Shown: positions 1-7,790 of the stretch, one piece after another
How the letters are laid out: each line of letters opens with the position of its first letter
Numbering within the stretch: the stretch's first letter is position 1
Source: an uncultured Bacillota bacterium
GTDB lineage: Bacteria; Bacillota; Limnochordia; Limnochordales; ZCTH02-B6
Assembly (NCBI GenBank): GCA_937916565.1
Contig: CALFSR010000130.1
Location: 1 to 10,883 of the forward strand
Reading direction: 5' to 3'
DNA length: 10,883 nucleotides
Made by a program: the position numbers and the translations under genes
The notes under the pieces: generated by a model
Told to the model about the DNA's origin: nothing
Databases searched by the model: none
What the model saw: only the letters and a program-made list of their open reading frames with translations

Positions 1-2
1 CC

Positions 3-242
3 GACGAGTTGCCGCTCCACAAGATGGCCGCGAAGTTCGCTATGGGCCGCACGGCGGTGTCCAAACACTTAACCATCTTGAAGGAGGCCGGCCTCGTCGT
101 GGGGCGCAAGGTGGGACGAGAGACCCGGTACCAGCTCAACGCCGCCCCGCTGCGCGAGGTCCAGGAGTGGGTTTCGTTCTACGAACGATTCTGGACGGAG
201 CGAATCGATCGGTTGAAGGAGTTGCTCGAAGAGAACGAGTGA
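3..242 (+). CDS. ArsR-family transcriptional repressor, 3' part (5' end outside window)
   Basis: The last 79 residues of a small winged-helix DNA-binding protein are visible; the reading frame is open to the window edge, so the true start lies outside. The segment AVSKHLTILKEAGLV is the typical recognition helix of ArsR/SmtB repressors, and the following VGRETRYQL is the beta-wing. The charged C-terminal helix (YERFWTERIDRLKELL) is typical of ArsR proteins encoded beside SRPBCC/AHSA1 genes; these usually lack the metal-binding cysteines of ArsR itself, and no cysteine is seen in this part. It probably represses a short operon in the cytoplasm; the ligand is unknown. The usual SRPBCC partner does not follow here, but two such genes lie about 9 kb away beyond the Wadjet operon. 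Family assignment is confident, targets are inferred. Confidence 0.85.
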   Translation, partial: DELPLHKMAAKFAMGRTAVSKHLTILKEAGLVVGRKVGRETRYQLNAAPLREVQEWVSFYERFWTERIDRLKELLEENE

Positions 243-277
243 ACGAGCCTGGTGCCCATGGGTTTCGAAAGCGTTCT

Positions 278-637
278 CTACGTGATGCCGGCGACGCGCT
301 TGATCGCCATCGACTTCCCACCCGAAGTGCGCTTAATCTCAAATCCCCTTATTCGATAGTAGCGCACCAATGAGTTGAGGCCCCAAAGCACCTCCGCCTT
401 GAGCTTCAGGCACTGCTCCGCCGCGGCCCTCTCTTCTGCCCAGCGGAGGAGCGCCACACCCACACCCTGTGCGCGATGTTTCGGGACCACGCCGACGGGT
501 CCAAAAACCAACACCCTGCCCTTTCTCCGTATAGCAATCGCGCCTACCGGTTTCCGTTCGAGTTGGGCCAAGGCGTACTGCTTTTCGCCGCTTCGCAGCT
601 GACGTCTCACCTTCTCCGCACTTAAGCGGGCGCTCAA
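278..637 (-). CDS. GNAT-family N-acetyltransferase, probably 5'-truncated
   Basis: A 119-residue reading from a TTG start contains the acetyl-CoA binding core of the GNAT fold. Motif A is VGVVPKHRAQGVGVALL (residues 48-64), with the pyrophosphate-binding pattern R-x-x-G-x-G at R55-G60. Motif B follows as NSLVRYYRIRGFE (residues 88-100). The preceding segment (LERKPVGAIAI) is the beta-strand pair before motif A. Complete GNAT proteins are usually about 140-170 residues or more, so the first helices and substrate-binding part are missing. The same frame stays open upstream to about 678 and runs into the end of the IS256-type element without an ATG or GTG. The natural start is therefore probably lost, and the gene may be a pseudogene. 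The gene converges on the ArsR gene with a 35-bp gap. The substrate cannot be predicted. Confidence 0.7.
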   Translation of the reverse strand: MSARLSAEKVRRQLRSGEKQYALAQLERKPVGAIAIRRKGRVLVFGPVGVVPKHRAQGVGVALLRWAEERAAAEQCLKLKAEVLWGLNSLVRYYRIRGFEIKRTSGGKSMAIKRVAGIT

Positions 638-674
638 CGGTTTACGCCGCCCCTTGCGATACTCCTTGACGCTG

Positions 675-704
675 GATAGTGTCCCGTCAAGTGGTGTAAT
701 CTCC
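675..704 (+). repeat. Left terminal inverted repeat of the IS256-type element
   Basis: This 30-bp segment matches the reverse complement of 2039-2068 at 23 of 30 positions. The longest identical block is the 10 bases GTGGTGTAAT at 691-700, with an extra AG match before it. It lies 24 bp beyond the transposase stop codon, as expected for the downstream end of an IS256-type element. Confidence 0.75.
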
Positions 705-728
705 AGGTCCCAGCGTGTGCGTTAAGGA

Positions 729-1952
729 TTACGGCTTCGCCACTGCCAACAGTTCCTTGGTTTCAAGTCTCTCTTGGTTTGGATAAAGTTTGCTCATGGA
801 CGCGAGGCTGAAGTAGCGCCTGGGAGCCGCCATCCACTCATCCTGCTGTTCCATGAGAACCGCGCCTGCCAAACGAATCAGCGAAGCCCGGTTTGGGAAG
901 ATCCCCACGACATCGGTGCGGCGGCCGATCTCCCGCATCAAACGCTCCAGTGGGTTCGTTGAGTGCAATTGCCGCGAGTGCTCCGTGGGAAACGCCATGT
1001 ACGCTAGAATCTCCTCTTCGGCGTCTCGAAGCATCTGGGCAGCCTTGGGAAAGCGTAGTGCTAAGCTCTTGGCCACCTCCGCTAGCTGGGCATGGGCCGC
1101 TGCTTTGTCCGGCTGGGCGAAGATCGTGCGTACCAAAGCCGCCACCATCTGCTGGGCCGATTTGGGTACTTGAGAGAGTAAGTTGCGCATGAAATGAACC
1201 CGGCATCGCTGCCAGCTGGATCGGCCCAGCACCCTAGCGATGGCCTCTTTCAGTCCTTCGTAGGCATCGCTAATGACCAGTCGCACGTCGCTCAGACCCC
1301 GGCGTACCAAGTCGCGCAGGAACTCGGTCCAGAAGGGGCCGTCCTCCGTCAGGCCCACATCCAAGCCTAGCACCTCGCGATCACCGGAGCTGGTGACGCC
1401 TACGGCTACCACCAAAGCCATGCTGAGAACATGTCCACCCTCCCGCACCTTGATGTATTTAGCGTCCACCCACAGATACGGGTAGCGATGGGTTAGCGGG
1501 CGATGACGGAATGTCTCCACCAACTCGTCCAGCTCCGAGCACAGCCTGGACACCTCGCTCTTGCTGATACCTGTCATGCCCAGGGACTGCACCAGCTCAT
1601 CCACTTTGCGGGTGCTCACGCCGTGGATGTAGGCTTCTTGAACCACGGCGACAAGGGCTTTCTCCGCTCGCCGGCGGGGCTCGAGCAAACTCGGGAAGTA
1701 GCTGCCTTGACGCAGCTTCGGGATGCGCAGATCGATGGTGCCGACCCGCGTGTCCCACGTGCGATGTCGATATCCGTTTCGATACGTCACTCGCTCTGCG
1801 GTGCGCTCATGCCGTTGTGCACCGATCTTTCGGCTCACCTCAAGTTCCATCAGCTCCTGCGCCAGCAGCTGAACAGCCTCGCGCAGAAAGTCTAGATTGG
1901 CGCCGGTCTTGTCAAGGAGCTCTCCAAGCGCGATGCTAAAGTCAGTGGCCAT
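729..1952 (-). CDS. IS256-family (Mutator-type) DDE transposase
   Basis: This transposase would catalyse excision and insertion of the element. It is 407 residues when started at the ATG at 1950-1952. That start is preferred over an upstream in-frame codon at 2033 because a strong Shine-Dalgarno sequence (AAGGGAGGA) sits 8 bases before it. The acidic triad is D163 (LWVDAKYIKV), D229 (VISDAYEGL) and E336 (NPLERLMREI). The family signature C-x-x-H is present at C250/H253 (QRCRVHFMRNLL). The N-terminal part carries the usual RNGYRHRTWDTRVG segment before the catalytic domain. No stop or frameshift is seen and the length is normal, so the enzyme looks intact and the element may be mobile. Confidence 0.95.
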   Translation of the reverse strand: MATDFSIALGELLDKTGANLDFLREAVQLLAQELMELEVSRKIGAQRHERTAERVTYRNGYRHRTWDTRVGTIDLRIPKLRQGSYFPSLLEPRRRAEKALVAVVQEAYIHGVSTRKVDELVQSLGMTGISKSEVSRLCSELDELVETFRHRPLTHRYPYLWVDAKYIKVREGGHVLSMALVVAVGVTSSGDREVLGLDVGLTEDGPFWTEFLRDLVRRGLSDVRLVISDAYEGLKEAIARVLGRSSWQRCRVHFMRNLLSQVPKSAQQMVAALVRTIFAQPDKAAAHAQLAEVAKSLALRFPKAAQMLRDAEEEILAYMAFPTEHSRQLHSTNPLERLMREIGRRTDVVGIFPNRASLIRLAGAVLMEQQDEWMAAPRRYFSLASMSKLYPNQERLETKELLAVAKP

Positions 1953-1960
1953 GATAGGGT

Positions 1961-1969
1961 TCCTCCCTT
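1961..1969 (-). promoter_or_regulatory. Shine-Dalgarno site of the IS256-type transposase
   Basis: On the minus strand this reads AAGGGAGGA, a near-perfect ribosome-binding site, 8 bases before the ATG at 1952. It decides the start codon against the longer in-frame reading that begins at 2033. Confidence 0.8.
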
Positions 1970-2038
1970 GCGTTGTGTTGGCTCTACACGCATGGAACCC
2001 AATCGTGGCCACTCTTGTCAATAGAGCGGTCACGCTTT

Positions 2039-2068
2039 GGAAATTACACCACTACTTGGGACTCTAAC
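2039..2068 (-). repeat. Right terminal inverted repeat of the IS256-type element
   Basis: This is the partner of 675-704, with 23 of 30 positions complementary. It lies 86 bp upstream of the transposase start codon. The IS3-type orfA fragment begins directly outside it. Confidence 0.75.
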
Positions 2069-2248
2069 GCCTTCTCGCTCGCCTGCGTCGATCTCGGCCT
2101 GCCGAACCCACTTGCGCAGCGACTCCAAGGCAATTCCGAGATCCTGGGCGATCACTTTCATGGGTTTGCCGCTCTCACGCACGAGACGAACGGCCTCGGC
2201 ACGAAACTCAGGTGGCCCTTTCCGGCCTCGCCACCGCGTTTCGCAAAA
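2065..2248 (-). pseudogene. IS3-family transposase orfA fragment (5' part only)
   Basis: On the minus strand this region encodes the N-terminal helix-turn-helix of an IS3-type OrfA: GPPEFRAEAVRLVRESG, then MKVIAQDLGIALESLRKWV and RQAEIDAGEREGV. That order (EF-AEAVRLV, then the recognition helix ending in LRKWV-QAEID-G) is characteristic of the HTH_Tnp_1 family. About 60 residues remain. The reading frame then enters the end of the IS256-type element, and the leucine-zipper part and the whole OrfB (DDE integrase) are absent. No start codon is clear in this frame. A GGGGAGG motif with a TTG 8 bases further on is in a different frame, so a small indel near the 5' end is possible. It cannot transpose on its own. 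It ends 36 bp from the jetA start, divergently oriented. Confidence 0.8.
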
Positions 2249-2284
2249 TAGGAACCTCCCCGGCGGCCGTGGAACGTTTTATGT

Positions 2285-3742
2285 ATGAACTACGAACAGC
2301 TCGTCCGCTTGCGGCAGCGCCACCCGGCCTGGCGGCTCTTGGCCTCGGACCACGCGCCCTTCATCATCGCGTTCCTGCACCGGAGCTTCATCGAACCCAA
2401 CGTGCGGTCCGTGACCGAGCAGGAACTGACGGCCCGTCTGGACGACTTCCTCTTTTACTTGCGGGAAACGCTGGGCGAAACCGCCCCCGCCCGCACAGCC
2501 CTGGACTACCTCACCGAGTGGGCGGGCGATGCCCACGGATGGCTGCGCCGCTACTATCCCCCGGGGTCCGACGAGCCCCACTACGACCTTACGCCCGCGG
2601 CCGAGCAGGCCATCCATTGGCTTTCGCAGCTGGAGAATCGCCGCTTCGTGGGGGCCGAGTCCCGGCTCAGGCTGGTGTTTGACCTGCTGCGGGAGATCGT
2701 GCAAGGCAGCGAAACCGACCCCGCGGCCCGCATCGCCGAACTCGAGCGCCGCCGGGCCGCCCTGGACGCGGAGATCGAACGGATTAAGGTCGGTCGATTC
2801 ACGCTCATGGACCCGAGCCAGCTCCGGGAGCGTTTTATCCAGGCCGTCGAAACCGCCCGGGCGTTGCTGGCCGACTTTCGCCAAGTCGAGCAAAACTTCC
2901 GGGACCTGGACCGGGAGGTCCGGGAGCGCATCGCAACGTGGGAAGGCGGCAAGGGCGCCGTCCTCGATGACGTGCTGGGCGAGCGGGACGCCATCGCGGC
3001 GTCGGACCAGGGCAAGAGCTTCCAGGCCTTTTGGGACTTCCTCATGTCGCCGGCGCGCCAGGACGAGCTCACCGAACTGCTGGCCCGAACGCTGGCCCTG
3101 GACCCCATCCAGGAGTTGGATCCCGACCCGCGGCTCAGCCGCATCCACCACGACTGGCTCACCGCCGGCGAAGCGACCCAGCGGACGGTGGCGCGGCTTT
3201 CGGAGCAGTTCAGGCGTTTCCTGGACGATCAGGCCTGGCTCGAAAATCGCCGCATCATGGCCCTCATCCGCCGCATCGAGCAGCACGCCCTGGCCCTGCG
3301 CGAAACGCCTCCCCCGGACCCGGTCATGTCCATCAGCGCACCCGCCCCCGCCATCGAACTGCCCATGGACCGCCCCCTCTTTCGCCCGCCCGCCAAGGCG
3401 GCCATCGCCCACGAACCGGTCGAGGAAGGCGACGAAAACATCGCGGCGGATCCCTTGTTTGAGCAGGTGTACGTAGACAAAGACCGCCTGCGGGCCATCC
3501 TGCGCCAAGCCTTGCAGACGCGGACCCGGATCACCCTGGAGGAACTGCTGGCCCTGCACCCCCTGGAGCAAGGAGCGGCGGAGCTGGTCGCGTGGCTCTC
3601 CATCGCCGAAGGCGAAGGCCGGGGCGTTATCGACGAAACCCAAACCTTTACGGTGGACTGGATCGATGCCGGCGGCCGGCGGCGGGTGGCCCGGGTGCCT
3701 GCGGTGATCTTTGTGGCGGACCGGAGGGAAACGCACCCATGA
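2285..3742 (+). CDS. jetA: Wadjet type I protein JetA (DUF3375, kleisin-like subunit)
   Basis: JetA is the kleisin-like (MukF-like) subunit that bridges the heads of the JetC ATPase in the Wadjet anti-plasmid complex. The 485-residue product opens with the segments RHPAWRLLASDHAPFIIAFL and HRSFIEPNVRS, typical of DUF3375 proteins. A charged helical stretch rich in Glu/Arg lies near residues 145-250. A proline-rich linker follows near residues 338-370, and a compact C-terminal region (about 395-485) is probably the winged helix that contacts the JetC head. The length is normal for the family. The ATG at 2285 is the first possible start after an in-frame TAG at 2249, but no strong Shine-Dalgarno sequence precedes it. 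The stop codon overlaps the jetB start as ATGA. Identification rests on the family motif and on gene order with jetBCD. Confidence 0.93.
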   Translation: MNYEQLVRLRQRHPAWRLLASDHAPFIIAFLHRSFIEPNVRSVTEQELTARLDDFLFYLRETLGETAPARTALDYLTEWAGDAHGWLRRYYPPGSDEPHYDLTPAAEQAIHWLSQLENRRFVGAESRLRLVFDLLREIVQGSETDPAARIAELERRRAALDAEIERIKVGRFTLMDPSQLRERFIQAVETARALLADFRQVEQNFRDLDREVRERIATWEGGKGAVLDDVLGERDAIAASDQGKSFQAFWDFLMSPARQDELTELLARTLALDPIQELDPDPRLSRIHHDWLTAGEATQRTVARLSEQFRRFLDDQAWLENRRIMALIRRIEQHALALRETPPPDPVMSISAPAPAIELPMDRPLFRPPAKAAIAHEPVEEGDENIAADPLFEQVYVDKDRLRAILRQALQTRTRITLEELLALHPLEQGAAELVAWLSIAEGEGRGVIDETQTFTVDWIDAGGRRRVARVPAVIFVADRRETHP

Positions 3743-4404
3743 GCAACACCGGGCATCGCAATGGCGCGGCGGCAACCCCTTCCGAGGCGGCTCCGCCGCA
3801 ACCCGCCTCTTTGTCGGAGCCCCTCATTGCCCTGTTTAAAGGTGTCGTCTACCGGGACGAGCAGCCGCAAGTGTGGCAGTCCCTCTTGCGCCTGGAAACC
3901 CGGGTGCGGGAATACGTGGCGGTGCTGGGCTTGCAGCTGCACGTAGACGAGGGCGAAGGCTTCGCCTTTCTGCGCCAGCTGCCGTTCACCGCAGAGGGGA
4001 AAGAATTGCCCCGCCTCATCCCCCAGCGGCAGCTGCCCTACACCGTCAGCCTGCTTCTGGCCCTCCTGCGCAAGCGGCTGGCCGAGCACGACGCCTCCGG
4101 GGGCGATCCTCGCCTCATCCTGACCAAGGAGCAAATCGTGGAGGCAGTGCGGGTCTTTTTGCCCGCCACCACCGACGAAGTGCGCTTGCACCGGCGGGTG
4201 GAAACCGCCCTCAACCGAGCCGTCGAGCTGGGCTTTGTGCGCCGTCTCAAAGGGCAGGCCGACGCATACGAAGTGCGCAGAATCCTGGCTTCCTTCGTGG
4301 ACGCCCAATGGCTCAGCGAGCTGGAAGAACGGCTGGCCGCCTACCGGGAGTACGGGGAGCAGGCGTTCCACGGCGCCGACCAACCGCTCCAGGACGGTGA
4401 CTGA
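3739..4404 (+). CDS. jetB: Wadjet type I protein JetB (DUF4194, KITE-like subunit)
   Basis: JetB is the small tandem winged-helix (KITE, MukE-like) subunit that binds JetA and contacts DNA in the Wadjet complex. The product has 221 residues. A disordered Ala/Pro-rich leader (about 1-26) precedes the DUF4194 core. The core includes LFKGVVYRDEQPQVWQSLL (about 32-50), the FLRQLPF segment (about 77-83) and LPYTVSLLLALLRKRL (about 99-114). A second winged-helix-like part (about 128-200) contains LILTKEQIVEAVRVFLP and LNRAVELGFVRRLK. The ATG at 3739 is chosen because it overlaps the jetA stop as ATGA, which indicates translational coupling; the frame is open further upstream but only inside jetA. 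jetC starts 2 bp after the stop. The assignment is firm given the gene order. Confidence 0.92.
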   Translation: MSNTGHRNGAAATPSEAAPPQPASLSEPLIALFKGVVYRDEQPQVWQSLLRLETRVREYVAVLGLQLHVDEGEGFAFLRQLPFTAEGKELPRLIPQRQLPYTVSLLLALLRKRLAEHDASGGDPRLILTKEQIVEAVRVFLPATTDEVRLHRRVETALNRAVELGFVRRLKGQADAYEVRRILASFVDAQWLSELEERLAAYREYGEQAFHGADQPLQDGD

Positions 4405-4406
4405 CC

Positions 4407-7400
4407 ATGGAGAACGCGCTGCTGGACTTCATCGCCTCCGACCGCCAGGCCGGTTTCCGTCTGCACCGCCTGGAGGTGCTCAACTGGGGCACCTTTCACA
4501 AAAAGGTGTGGGCGCTGCGGCCGGAGGGCAAAAACGCTCTGCTCACGGGCGACATCGGCTCGGGCAAGTCGACGCTGGTGGACGCCATCACCACGCTGCT
4601 GGTGCCGCCCCAGCGGATCCAGTACAACAAGGCGGCCGGCGCCGACGCCCGGGAACGCAGCCTCCGCTCCTACGTCCTCGGCTACTACAAGTCCGAGCGC
4701 ACCGACTACGGGGCCAAGCCCGTAGGCTTGCGGGATCACCGCTCCTACTCGGTGGTGCTGGCCCACTTTCACAACGCCGGCTACCGGCTGGATGTCACCC
4801 TGGCGCAGGTGTTTTGGTTTCGGGATCCGCAGGAGCCGCCAAGCCGGCTGTACGTGGTGGCCGACCGGCCCCTCTCCGTCACCGAACAGTTCGCGGGCTT
4901 TGGCCCCGACATGGGCGAGCTGCGCCGGCGGCTGCGCCAGACCGACGGCGTCCGGGTCCACGATCACTTCCCGGCCTACGCGGCCGACTTTCGCCGCCGC
5001 TTCGGTATCGAGAGCGACCAGGCGCTGGAGCTGTTCCACCAAACGGTTTCCATGAAATCGGTAGGCAACTTGACGGACTTTGTTCGGGAGCACATGCTGG
5101 AGGCTTTCCCCGTCGAGGAGCGCATCGACGCGCTCATCCGCCACTTTGAGGACTTGGACCGGGCCCACCAGGCGGTGCTCAAGGCCAAGGAGCAAATCCA
5201 GCTGCTCGCGCCTTTGGTGGCGGACATCGACCGCTACGCCGAGCTGTCGCGCCGGGCCGACGAGCTGCGGGCCACCCGGGAAGCGTTGCGGCCGTGGTTT
5301 GCCCGGCTCAAGAGCCAGCTGCTGGGCGAACGCCTCCAGCGCCTGGCCCGGGAGCTGGAGCGCCTGGATCGCCGCGTGGGCCAGTTGGAAACCGAACGGG
5401 CTGAGCAGTTGGCCCGCCGGGACCAGCTGCGGCAGGCTATCGCGGCCAGCGGCGGCGACCGCCTCGAGCACCTCAAGGCGCAGATCCGGCGGCTGGAGGC
5501 CGAAGCGCAGGAGCGGCGGCGTCGGGCCGGCGAATACCGGGCCCTGGCCCAGCGGCTGGACCTGGACGACGCCGTGGACGAGGAAACCTTTGTGGCCAAC
5601 CGGGAGGCCGCCTCCCGGGAGCTGGCCGCACTGGACGAGCGCCACGCCGACGTGCAAAACCAGCTGGTAGAGGCCAAAGTGGAGCTGCACGGCCTCAAGG
5701 AAACCTTTGACGGCGTCATGGCCGAGATCGCGTCCCTCAAAGGCCGGCGCTCCAACATCCCCTCCCCCATGCTGGCCCTTCGGCAAGAGCTGGCGGCGGC
5801 CGTGAACGCGGCCGAGGACGAGCTGCCCTTTGCGGGCGAGCTCATCCAGGTGCGGGAGGAAGAAGCCGACTGGGAAGGCGCCATCGAGCGGCTGCTGCAC
5901 AACTTTGGCCTTTCCCTCCTCGTGCCCGACCACCTGTACCCCCGGGTGGCCGAATGGGTGGACCGCACCCACCTGCGCCGCCGCCTGGTCTACTTTCGGG
6001 TGCGGGAGACGAAGGTGCGGGAGCCTTTGGACACGGGACAGCTGCACCCCCGCTCCCTCTTTTACAAGCTGGCCATCCGGCCCGATACACCCTTTTACCC
6101 CTGGCTCGAGCGGGAGCTGGCTCGCCGCTTTGACTACGCGTGCTGCGACCAGCTCGACGAGTTTCGCCGGGAACAGCGGGCCATTACCAAGGCCGGGCAG
6201 ATCAAAGGCGGCGGCGAGCGCCACGAAAAGGACGACCGCCACGCCATCGACGACCGCTCCCGCTACGTCCTGGGCTGGAGCAACCAGGCCAAAATCGCCG
6301 CCCTCGAGGAGCAAGCCCGCGCGTTGCAAGCTCGCAGCCAAGTCATCCTGCAGCGCATCACCACGGCCCAGCGGGAGCAGAGCCAACTGCAGGCACGCCG
6401 GGACACCGCGCTGCGCCTCTTGGCTTACGAAAGCTACACGCTGCTGGACTGGCGGACGCCCGTGCTGGAGGCCGAGGAGCTCGCCCGGGAGCGGGACGCT
6501 CTGCTCGAAACGTCCGATCAGCTGCGAGTGCTCCAGGAGGAGCTGGCCCGCGTGGAAACCGGCATGGCCGAGACGGAGCGGGCCCTGCAGGAGGCCCGGG
6601 ATGACCGGGCCGTGCGGCAGGAACGCTCTCGGCAGGCCCAGGAGCTTCTCGATGAAACGCAGGCCATCGTGGCCGCTACGCCGGCGGAGGTGCAGGAACG
6701 CTGGTTTCCGGTGGTCGCGGAGCTGCTGCCGCGCGCCCTGGGCGATGTGAATCTCACGGTGGAATCGTGCGACAACCGCCAATCCGACATGCGGGAGTGG
6801 CTGCAGGCCGAGATCGACGCGCAGGACAAGCGCCTGGGCCGCCTCCGGGACAAGATCATCGACGCCATGCGCACCTACAAGTCCCGCTGGCCCGCGGAAA
6901 CGCAGGAAGTGGACGTGAGCATCCACGCGGGACCGGCGTACCGGGAGATGCACCAGCGGCTGCTGGACGACGACCTTCCCCGCTTTGAAACCCGGTTTCG
7001 AGAGCTGCTGCGGGAAAACACCATCCGGGAAGTGGCGGCCTTTCAGGCCCAGCTCAACCGGGAGCGGGAGTCCATCCGGGAGCGCGTCGAGACGATCAAC
7101 CGCTCCCTCAGGTCCATCGACTACAATCCCGGCCGCTACATCGTGCTGTTGGCCGAGCCGTCGCCCGACCCCGAGATCCGGGAGTTCCGGGAGGCCCTCC
7201 GGGCGTGCACCGAAGGCTCCTTGGCCGCCGGCGAAGACGAACGCTACTCGGAGGAAAAGTTCCTGCAGGTCAAGGCCATCATCGAACGTTTTCGGGGACG
7301 GGAGGGCCTCGCGGAGCTGGACCGACGCTGGACCCGCAAGGTGACCGACGTACGGCACTGGTTTGTGTTTTCGGCCTCGGAGCGGTGGCGCGAAGACGAC

Positions 7401-7790
7401 ACCGAGCACGAGCACTACAAGGACACGGCCGGCAAGTCGGGCGGCCAAAAGGAGAAGCTGGCCTACACGGTGCTGGCCGCCAGCCTGGCGTATCAGTTCG
7501 GCCTGGAATGGGGCGAAACCCGTTCGCGGACCTTCCGCTTTGTCGTCATCGACGAAGCCTTTGGCCGGGGTTCCGATGAGTCGGCCCGCTACGGCCTGGA
7601 GCTGTTTGACCGGCTCAACCTCCAGGTCCTGGTGGTCACGCCCCTGCAAAAGATTCACGTCATCGAGCCCTATGTGTCCAGCGTGGCCTTTGTCCACAAC
7701 GAGGGCGGCCGGGACTCCCGGGTACGCAATCTGACCATTGCAGAATACCGGACCGAGAAGGCGGCCCACGGCCGGGTGCCGGTGTCATGA
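4407..7790 (+). CDS. jetC: Wadjet type I protein JetC (SMC-like ATPase)
   Basis: JetC is the SMC/MukB-like motor of Wadjet: its dimer hydrolyses ATP to extrude DNA loops until a small circular molecule has been fully passed, which triggers JetD. The product has 1127 residues. The N-terminal head carries Walker A GDIGSGKST (residues 48-56). Long Arg/Glu/Leu-rich coiled-coil arms run from about 235 to 470 and resume from about 630. Between them lies a globular hinge-like region (about 472-630). The C-terminal head carries the ABC signature KSGGQKEKLAYTVLA (from residue 1010) and Walker B RFVVIDEAF, with the catalytic D1049-E1050 pair. All ATPase motifs are intact and the length is normal. The gene starts 2 bp after jetB, and its TGA overlaps the jetD ATG. 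Generic SMC/SbcC-like annotations are possible, but the neighbours make JetC clear. Confidence 0.95.
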   Translation: MENALLDFIASDRQAGFRLHRLEVLNWGTFHKKVWALRPEGKNALLTGDIGSGKSTLVDAITTLLVPPQRIQYNKAAGADARERSLRSYVLGYYKSERTDYGAKPVGLRDHRSYSVVLAHFHNAGYRLDVTLAQVFWFRDPQEPPSRLYVVADRPLSVTEQFAGFGPDMGELRRRLRQTDGVRVHDHFPAYAADFRRRFGIESDQALELFHQTVSMKSVGNLTDFVREHMLEAFPVEERIDALIRHFEDLDRAHQAVLKAKEQIQLLAPLVADIDRYAELSRRADELRATREALRPWFARLKSQLLGERLQRLARELERLDRRVGQLETERAEQLARRDQLRQAIAASGGDRLEHLKAQIRRLEAEAQERRRRAGEYRALAQRLDLDDAVDEETFVANREAASRELAALDERHADVQNQLVEAKVELHGLKETFDGVMAEIASLKGRRSNIPSPMLALRQELAAAVNAAEDELPFAGELIQVREEEADWEGAIERLLHNFGLSLLVPDHLYPRVAEWVDRTHLRRRLVYFRVRETKVREPLDTGQLHPRSLFYKLAIRPDTPFYPWLERELARRFDYACCDQLDEFRREQRAITKAGQIKGGGERHEKDDRHAIDDRSRYVLGWSNQAKIAALEEQARALQARSQVILQRITTAQREQSQLQARRDTALRLLAYESYTLLDWRTPVLEAEELARERDALLETSDQLRVLQEELARVETGMAETERALQEARDDRAVRQERSRQAQELLDETQAIVAATPAEVQERWFPVVAELLPRALGDVNLTVESCDNRQSDMREWLQAEIDAQDKRLGRLRDKIIDAMRTYKSRWPAETQEVDVSIHAGPAYREMHQRLLDDDLPRFETRFRELLRENTIREVAAFQAQLNRERESIRERVETINRSLRSIDYNPGRYIVLLAEPSPDPEIREFREALRACTEGSLAAGEDERYSEEKFLQVKAIIERFRGREGLAELDRRWTRKVTDVRHWFVFSASERWREDDTEHEHYKDTAGKSGGQKEKLAYTVLAASLAYQFGLEWGETRSRTFRFVVIDEAFGRGSDESARYGLELFDRLNLQVLVVTPLQKIHVIEPYVSSVAFVHNEGGRDSRVRNLTIAEYRTEKAAHGRVPVS

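Larger units (their letters stand above)
675..2068 (-). mobile_element. IS256-family insertion sequence
   Basis: One transposase gene is bounded by imperfect terminal inverted repeats of 30 bp at 675-704 and 2039-2068, matching at 23 of 30 positions and sharing the core GTGGTGTAAT. A total length near 1.4 kb with a single DDE transposase is normal for the IS256 family. The exact outer ends are uncertain by a few bases. No perfect 8-9 bp target duplication abuts the repeats. The flanks are unrelated: a GNAT gene fragment on the left and an IS3-type orfA fragment on the right. By eye the element is less GC-rich than the Wadjet genes, which fits independent acquisition. Confidence 0.85.

Noticed and set aside
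1993..2021. Transposase promoter with a perfect TTGACA on the minus strand (2016-2021)
   Set aside because: The -35 match is perfect, but at the right spacing only GTTCCA is present, which is not a -10 box.
2011..2046. Outward promoter from the IS256-type element towards jetA (TTGTCA at 2015-2020)
   Set aside because: No acceptable -10 box lies 16-18 bases downstream, so the sequence does not support a promoter call.
2279..3775. A 498-codon open frame on the minus strand opposite jetA
   Set aside because: It shadows the whole of jetA, has no recognisable domain, and its composition is that of an antisense frame in GC-rich DNA.
4341..7769. A 1142-codon open frame on the minus strand opposite jetC
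   Set aside because: It is fully antisense to a gene with clear SMC ATPase motifs. Its translation is rich in Gly, Leu, Gln and Val without domain motifs, as expected from the codon bias of GC-rich DNA.
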